Part shown: piece by piece, positions 59,742 through 64,000 of the stretch
How the letters are laid out: each line of letters starts with the position of its first letter
How positions within the stretch are numbered: the first letter of the stretch is position 1
DNA from: Chloroflexota bacterium
GTDB lineage: Bacteria; Chloroflexota; Anaerolineae; UBA4142
Direction of reading: 5' to 3'
Assembly: GCA_016219275.1 (NCBI GenBank)
Contig: JACRBM010000007.1
Location: 1-64,000, forward strand
Length of the DNA stretch: 64,000 nt
Notes under the pieces: model-generated
The model's database searches: none
What the model was told of the DNA's origin: nothing
What the model saw: the letters and a program-made list of their open reading frames with translations, nothing else
Program-made: the position numbers and the translations under genes

Positions 59742-61106
59742 ATGTGGGGCGGCAGATTTTCCAAAGCGATTGACGACCAATTCGCGTACCTCAACAATTC
59801 GTTTCGTTTCGATTGGCGATTGTACGCCGCGGACATTCGCGGGAGCATCGCGTATGCCAAGGCGCTCGCGCGCGCGGGCACGATCACCGACACGGAACGC
59901 GACGCGTTGATTGACGGCTTGCAACGCGTCAAACAGGAATTCGACGCGCGCACATTCGAGAGCAAACCGAGCGACGAGGACATTCACACCGCGGTCGAGC
60001 GGCGCTTGGGCGAGTTCGTCGGCGCGGTCGCCGGCAAACTGCACACCGGGCGTAGTCGCAACGACCAGGTCGCGACGGACGCGCGTTTGTTCGTGTTAAG
60101 TGCGATTGGCGATTTGCAATCCGCCATTCGCAATGTGCAAACCGCGATCATCGAGAAAGCAGAACAGCATCTCGACGTGGTGATGCCAGGTTATACGCAC
60201 GTTCAACGCGCACAACCGGTCTTGTTCGCGCATTGGTTGATGGCGTACTTTTGGATGTTCGAACGCGATTATGAACGCTTGACCGATGCCAGGTCGCGCA
60301 CATCCATCTCGCCGCTTGGCGCGGGCGCGCTTGCGGGGAATGCGCTAGGCATTGATCGCGATTTTCTCGCGCGCGAACTGGGTTTTGGCGAGGTCAGTCA
60401 AAATAGCATTGACGCGGTAAGCGATCGCGATTTCATCGCCGAGTTCTTGTTCGCCGCGGCATTGCTCGGCGTGCATCTCTCGCGGCTCGGCGAAGATTTG
60501 GTGTACTATTCGAGCGCGGAATTCGGTTTCATCACGATGGACGACGCGTACGCGACGGGATCGAGTTTGATGCCACAAAAGAAAAATCCGGACGCGATGG
60601 AACTGGCACGCGGCAAAGCCGGACGACTCGTCGGCAATCTCACGAACGTGCTCACAATGCTCAAGGGTCTGCCCTCGTCGTACGACAAGGATTTGCAAGA
60701 GGACAAGGAACCGCTGTTCGACTCGATAGACACACTCAGCGCGTTGTTGCCGGTCGTCGCGGGCGTGATTCACACGATGCGCGTGAACGCGGAGCGAATG
60801 CGCGCCGCGCTCGACGCGGGGATGCTCGCGACCGATCTCGCGGACTATCTCGTGCGACGCGGGATGCCGTTCCGTGACGCGCATCGCAAAGCCGGCGAAG
60901 CGGTCAAGCTTGCCGAAGCGCGCGGCATCGCGCTATCCGAGTTGCCGCTCGACGCATACCAACACATCGCACCGGAATTTGGCGACGATGTTTATCGCGT
61001 GTTCGATTTCGCGCAGTCCGTCGCCGCGCGCGAGGTGATCGGTGGCACGGGACCGAACGCGGTACGCGAACAAATCGCGCAAGCCCAAAAAAGGATGCGC
61101 GCATAA
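59742..61106 (+). CDS. argH: Argininosuccinate lyase
   Basis: 454 residues. MWGGRFSKAIDDQF at the start, HTGRSRNDQVATD, GYTHVQRAQPVLFAHWL and the signature GSSLMPQKKNPDAMEL with the catalytic Ser are all present. It releases arginine and fumarate. The start abuts a repeat array with no ribosome binding site. Residues at about 121-134 (IGDLQSAIRNVQTA) are encoded by repeat units (60101-60140). Confidence 0.96.
   Translation: MWGGRFSKAIDDQFAYLNNSFRFDWRLYAADIRGSIAYAKALARAGTITDTERDALIDGLQRVKQEFDARTFESKPSDEDIHTAVERRLGEFVGAVAGKLHTGRSRNDQVATDARLFVLSAIGDLQSAIRNVQTAIIEKAEQHLDVVMPGYTHVQRAQPVLFAHWLMAYFWMFERDYERLTDARSRTSISPLGAGALAGNALGIDRDFLARELGFGEVSQNSIDAVSDRDFIAEFLFAAALLGVHLSRLGEDLVYYSSAEFGFITMDDAYATGSSLMPQKKNPDAMELARGKAGRLVGNLTNVLTMLKGLPSSYDKDLQEDKEPLFDSIDTLSALLPVVAGVIHTMRVNAERMRAALDAGMLATDLADYLVRRGMPFRDAHRKAGEAVKLAEARGIALSELPLDAYQHIAPEFGDDVYRVFDFAQSVAAREVIGGTGPNAVREQIAQAQKRMRA
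60101..60140 (+). repeat. Repeat insertion in frame in argH
   Basis: GCGATTGGCGATTTGCAATC, CGCCATTCGCAATG: units of the GCGATTTGC/CCATTCGC family, between RLFVLSA and IIEKAEQHL. Confidence 0.7.
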
Positions 61107-61164
61107 AAAGCGAATCCGCCCGCGCAATCGTGGTATAATCGCCGCCGCCGTCAGAACCAATTGC

Positions 61165-61202
61165 CCGAAGGTCTGGTTCATCAGCCCTTCGGATTTTCTT
61201 TC
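61165..61202 (+). terminator. Terminator or attenuator between argH and the MATE gene
   Basis: CCGAAGG (61165-61171) and CCTTCGG (61186-61192) followed by ATTTTCTTTC. A competing hairpin GAACCA (61154-61159) / TGGTTC (61174-61179) overlaps it. A TATAAT at 61135 lacks a clear -35. Confidence 0.7.
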
Positions 61203-61215
61203 GCAAAGGATTTTC

Positions 61216-62592
61216 GTGCAGACATTTTTCGCCGACCGCGATTTTTTCGCGACGTTGTTGAAACTCTGGTTGCCCATCGCGCTCCAGCAATTGATCTTTT
61301 CGTTGCTCGGTCTCGTGACCGTGATGATGATCGGACAACTGGGCGAAACGTCCGTCGCCGCCGTCGGACTCGCCGGACAAATCGCGTTTTTGATGCAACT
61401 GTTTCTCTTTGGTATCGGCAGCGGCGCGGCGATTTTCGTCGCGCAGTTTTGGGGCACGCGCGACATTGCGAATATTCGTCGCGTGCTCGGCGTGGCGCTT
61501 GGCTTGGGTGCGCTCGGCGCAAGCGCGTTCACGTTCGTCGCGCTCGTCGTCCCCGATCTCGCGCTCGGGGTGTACTCGAGCGACCGCGCCGTGATCGTAC
61601 TCGGCAGTGAGTTTTTGCGAATCGCCGGATGGAGCTATCTGCCGATTGCGCTCACGACCGGCTATGCCATCACGTTGCGCAGTACCGGACATGTGCGCGT
61701 GCCGGTCACGATCAGCGTTTTTTCGTTGGGGCTGGGCGCGGTCATCAACTATGCGTTGATCTTTGGCGCGTTCGGTTTGCCCGCGCTCGGCGTGCAAGGC
61801 AGCGCGATCGGGACGGTGGTTGCGCGCTGGCTCGAATGCGGATTGATCCTCACGACGACGTACGCGCGGCAATCGGTCGCGGCGGCAGGGCTACGCGAGT
61901 TGTTCGCGTTCGATTCGCGCTTTTTGACGAGCGTGCTCAAGACGATGTTGCCGGTCGCCGCTAACGAAATCGTGTGGTCGTTCGGCATCACGACGTACAG
62001 TTTGATCTACGGCAGAATCGGGACCGAGGCAGTCGCGGCGGTCAGCATCGCCGAGACGATTCAGAATTTGGCGTACGTGCCATTCGTTGGATTGGCAAAT
62101 GCCGCCGCGATTATGATCGGCAATCGCATCGGCGCGGACGAAGAACACAAGGCGTTCGAGTATGCGACGCGTTTTTTACAAATCGTGTTGGCGCTCGCCG
62201 TGTTGACCGGCGCGGCGATTTTTTTGAGCGCAGATGGGCTACTCGGTTTCTACAAGATTGATGCGACGACGCATCGGTTCGCGCGCGCGGTGCTGACGGT
62301 CATGGCATTGACGTTGTGGGTCAAAGCGTCGAACATGATGTATATCGTCGGCGTGTTGCGCGCGGGCGGCGATGCGCGCGTGAGCGCGGTGATTGACACC
62401 GTGCCGTTGTGGATGATCGGCATCCCGCTCGCGGCGGCGGGCGCGTTCATGTTCGATTTGCCGGTGTACTGGGTGTACCTCTTGACGTTGAGCGACGAGG
62501 TGACCAAATGCACGCTCGCGACCTGGCGTTTCGTTTCCAAAAAGTGGATCACCAATCTCGCGCGCCAGCATCATCGCGCGAGCGAGGCATAG
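61216..62592 (+). CDS. MATE-family multidrug/toxin exporter
   Basis: 458 residues from GTG 61216, preceded by AAAGGA. Twelve hydrophobic segments, with two related halves; LWLPIALQQLIFSLLGLVTV in the first helix and LKTMLPVAANEIVWSFGI at the start of the second half fit the MATE fold. It exports organic cations or drugs by Na+ or H+ antiport. Substrate unknown. Located just after the arg operon. Confidence 0.92.
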   Translation: MQTFFADRDFFATLLKLWLPIALQQLIFSLLGLVTVMMIGQLGETSVAAVGLAGQIAFLMQLFLFGIGSGAAIFVAQFWGTRDIANIRRVLGVALGLGALGASAFTFVALVVPDLALGVYSSDRAVIVLGSEFLRIAGWSYLPIALTTGYAITLRSTGHVRVPVTISVFSLGLGAVINYALIFGAFGLPALGVQGSAIGTVVARWLECGLILTTTYARQSVAAAGLRELFAFDSRFLTSVLKTMLPVAANEIVWSFGITTYSLIYGRIGTEAVAAVSIAETIQNLAYVPFVGLANAAAIMIGNRIGADEEHKAFEYATRFLQIVLALAVLTGAAIFLSADGLLGFYKIDATTHRFARAVLTVMALTLWVKASNMMYIVGVLRAGGDARVSAVIDTVPLWMIGIPLAAAGAFMFDLPVYWVYLLTLSDEVTKCTLATWRFVSKKWITNLARQHHRASEA

Positions 62593-62653
62593 ACGCGTTT
62601 TTAGAATCGCGTATAATGGTAACCACGGAAGCATACCGAATATATTCTGTGTG

Positions 62654-62672
62654 GTTGTGAAAAATTCACAAC
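62654..62672. promoter_or_regulatory. Perfect palindrome upstream of the oligoendopeptidase gene
   Basis: GTTGTGAA, AAA, TTCACAAC, 17 bases before the start codon and after a TATAAT at about 62604-62609. It looks like an operator. Confidence 0.55.
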
Positions 62673-62688
62673 GCACCCGGAGACAACG

Positions 62689-64000
62689 ATGTCCAGTTCA
62701 TCCGCTCTGCCCCACTGGGATATGAGCACGATTTTCCCCGCGCTCGATTCGCCCGAGTTCGACGCGGCGTTCAAATCCGTTTTAGAATCCATAGATCGGT
62801 TGACCCAGTTCTTCGACGCGCACCAGATCACGCGGCGCGCCCCCCTGCCGCTCGACGCGGAAACGGTGACGACGTTCGAGCAAGCGATCAACCAACTCAA
62901 CGCGTTGCTCGACGAATCGCGCACGGTCGCCACGTACATCAACAGTTTTGTCGCGACCGACTCGCGCGATAATCGCGCGCAGGCAACGTTGAGCGAATTG
63001 CAACAATCCCAGGTTCGCACGCAACTGCTCGGCACGCGCTGGAGCGCGTGGCTCGGCTCGCTCGATGTAGATGCGCTCCTCGCGCAATCCCAGGTCGCGC
63101 GCGATCACGCGTTCATGCTGACTAAGGCGCGCATCGAAGCGCAACATCAAATGTCGCTCGCCGAAGAAACCCTCGCGGCAGAATTGCGTTTGATGGGCGC
63201 GACGGCGTGGCAAAAACTGCACGGCACATTCTCGTCCCAGTTGACCGTTCACGTCGAATTGGACGGCAAGACGCAAGCCCTGCCGATGAGCATGGTTCGA
63301 AATCTCGCATCCAACCCGCATCGCGCGATCCGCCGCGCGGCGTACGACGCGGAACTCGCCGCGTGGAAGAATGCCGCCGTGCCGCTCGCCGCCGCGCTGA
63401 ACAGCGTCAAAGGCACGACGAATTTGTTGAGCCAGCGACGCGGCTGGGCATCGCCGCTCGACGTGGCGTTGTTCGAAAACAACATTGACCGCGCGACGAT
63501 TGTCGCGCTGATGACCGCGGCGCACGAATCGTTCCCAGATTTTCGGCGTTACCTCCACGCCAAAGCGCGCGCACTCGATTTGCCCGCGCTTGCGTGGTAC
63601 GATCTCTTTGCGCCGGTCGGCGACGGCGGACGCGCGTGGTCGTTCGCCGACGCCGAACAATTCATCGTCGCGACGTTTCGCGCGTACTCGCCGCGCATGG
63701 GCGAACTGGGCGCGCGCGCGTTCCGCGAGCGATGGATTGACGCCGAGCCGCGGCTCGGCAAGCGCGACGGCGCGTTCTGCATGGCGATCCGTCAAGATGA
63801 ATCGCGCGTGTTTTCGAATTTCAAACCGGCGTTCGGCGGCGTCGGCACGCTCGCGCACGAACTGGGTCACGCGTACCACAATTTCAATCTCGCCTCGCGC
63901 ACGATGTTACAACGGCAAACGCCGATGACGCTCGCCGAGACCGCGAGCATTTTTTGCCAGCGGCTCGCGACGCGCGCAGCGATGCAAGACGCCAACCCGC
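62689..64000 (+). CDS. M3-family oligoendopeptidase (PepF-like), truncated by window end
   Basis: 437 residues visible from ATG 62689 (GGAG upstream); the gene continues beyond the window. N-terminal helical lid (about 1-200), then the oligopeptidase core with the zinc-binding motif HELGHAYH at about 387 followed by TLAETASIF, which holds the third ligand region. It cleaves short peptides in the cytosol. Confidence 0.92.
   Translation, partial: MSSSSALPHWDMSTIFPALDSPEFDAAFKSVLESIDRLTQFFDAHQITRRAPLPLDAETVTTFEQAINQLNALLDESRTVATYINSFVATDSRDNRAQATLSELQQSQVRTQLLGTRWSAWLGSLDVDALLAQSQVARDHAFMLTKARIEAQHQMSLAEETLAAELRLMGATAWQKLHGTFSSQLTVHVELDGKTQALPMSMVRNLASNPHRAIRRAAYDAELAAWKNAAVPLAAALNSVKGTTNLLSQRRGWASPLDVALFENNIDRATIVALMTAAHESFPDFRRYLHAKARALDLPALAWYDLFAPVGDGGRAWSFADAEQFIVATFRAYSPRMGELGARAFRERWIDAEPRLGKRDGAFCMAIRQDESRVFSNFKPAFGGVGTLAHELGHAYHNFNLASRTMLQRQTPMTLAETASIFCQRLATRAAMQDANP

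Overview
The window is a high-GC bacterial chromosome segment that fits Chloroflexota, most likely an uncultured Anaerolineae-like lineage. The clues are the LysW/alpha-aminoadipate lysine route, long Thr-Pro linkers in surface proteins, LysM lipoproteins, and very repeat-rich gene junctions. The assignment is an inference from gene content; no rRNA gene is present. Promoters are unusually legible: many are TTGACA, 17 bp, TATAAT or close to it.

Layout. 0-0.12 kb is the edge of an IS3-type insertion sequence. 0.4-9.9 kb is mostly minus strand: P1-family peptidase, GNAT, LysM/C39 surface protein, a PIN/DUF433 toxin-antitoxin pair, a PHP/AlbA-like fusion, then lon and hsp20. 10-23.9 kb is mostly plus strand: type III asparaginase, the primary sigma factor rpoD, an ArsR-type regulator (minus strand), a response regulator with Glu in place of its phospho-Asp, a surface protein and a PilZ protein under near-identical promoters, a LysM lipoprotein, a Nudix enzyme, GNAT, an aminotransferase, and an iron operon (DtxR-type regulator, CbiX-like, FeoB, Cys-rich protein). 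tRNA-Trp lies at 24.0 kb, followed by a lower-GC pair (nucleotidyltransferase-like plus DUF2971).

25.6-61.1 kb is an amino-acid biosynthesis supercluster. Lysine genes of the alpha-aminoadipate/LysW pathway lie on the minus strand in two blocks: homoisocitrate dehydrogenase and homoaconitase small subunit at 25.7-27.4 kb, and homoaconitase large subunit, homocitrate synthase, LysX and LysW at 33.5-37.2 kb. A nearly complete histidine operon (hisZGDCBHAFIE) runs on the minus strand from 48.4 to 37.4 kb. The arginine operon (argC, argB, argD, GNAT, argA, argG, argJ, argH) runs on the plus strand from 52.3 to 61.1 kb. No separate lysZ, lysY or lysJ is visible, so ArgB, ArgC and ArgD may serve both pathways. 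The window closes with a MATE transporter and a truncated M3 oligoendopeptidase.

Three signals deserve most attention. (1) The arg operon begins with what looks like a textbook transcription attenuator: a 26-codon leader peptide with Arg codons and four mutually exclusive RNA segments. The his operon has an 18-residue leader peptide with three consecutive His codons followed by a strong terminator. (2) Almost every junction in the supercluster is filled by short degenerate tandem repeats, often self-complementary, in several sequence families. Four genes that look inserted (GxxExxY, four-helix-bundle protein, nitrilase-like, giant lipoprotein) are each bracketed by inverted copies of a family, so they resemble cassettes. 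(3) The same repeats and palindromes also occur in frame inside essential-looking enzymes (hisF, hisC, hacA, argJ, argH and others) and supply C-termini and stop codons for several more.
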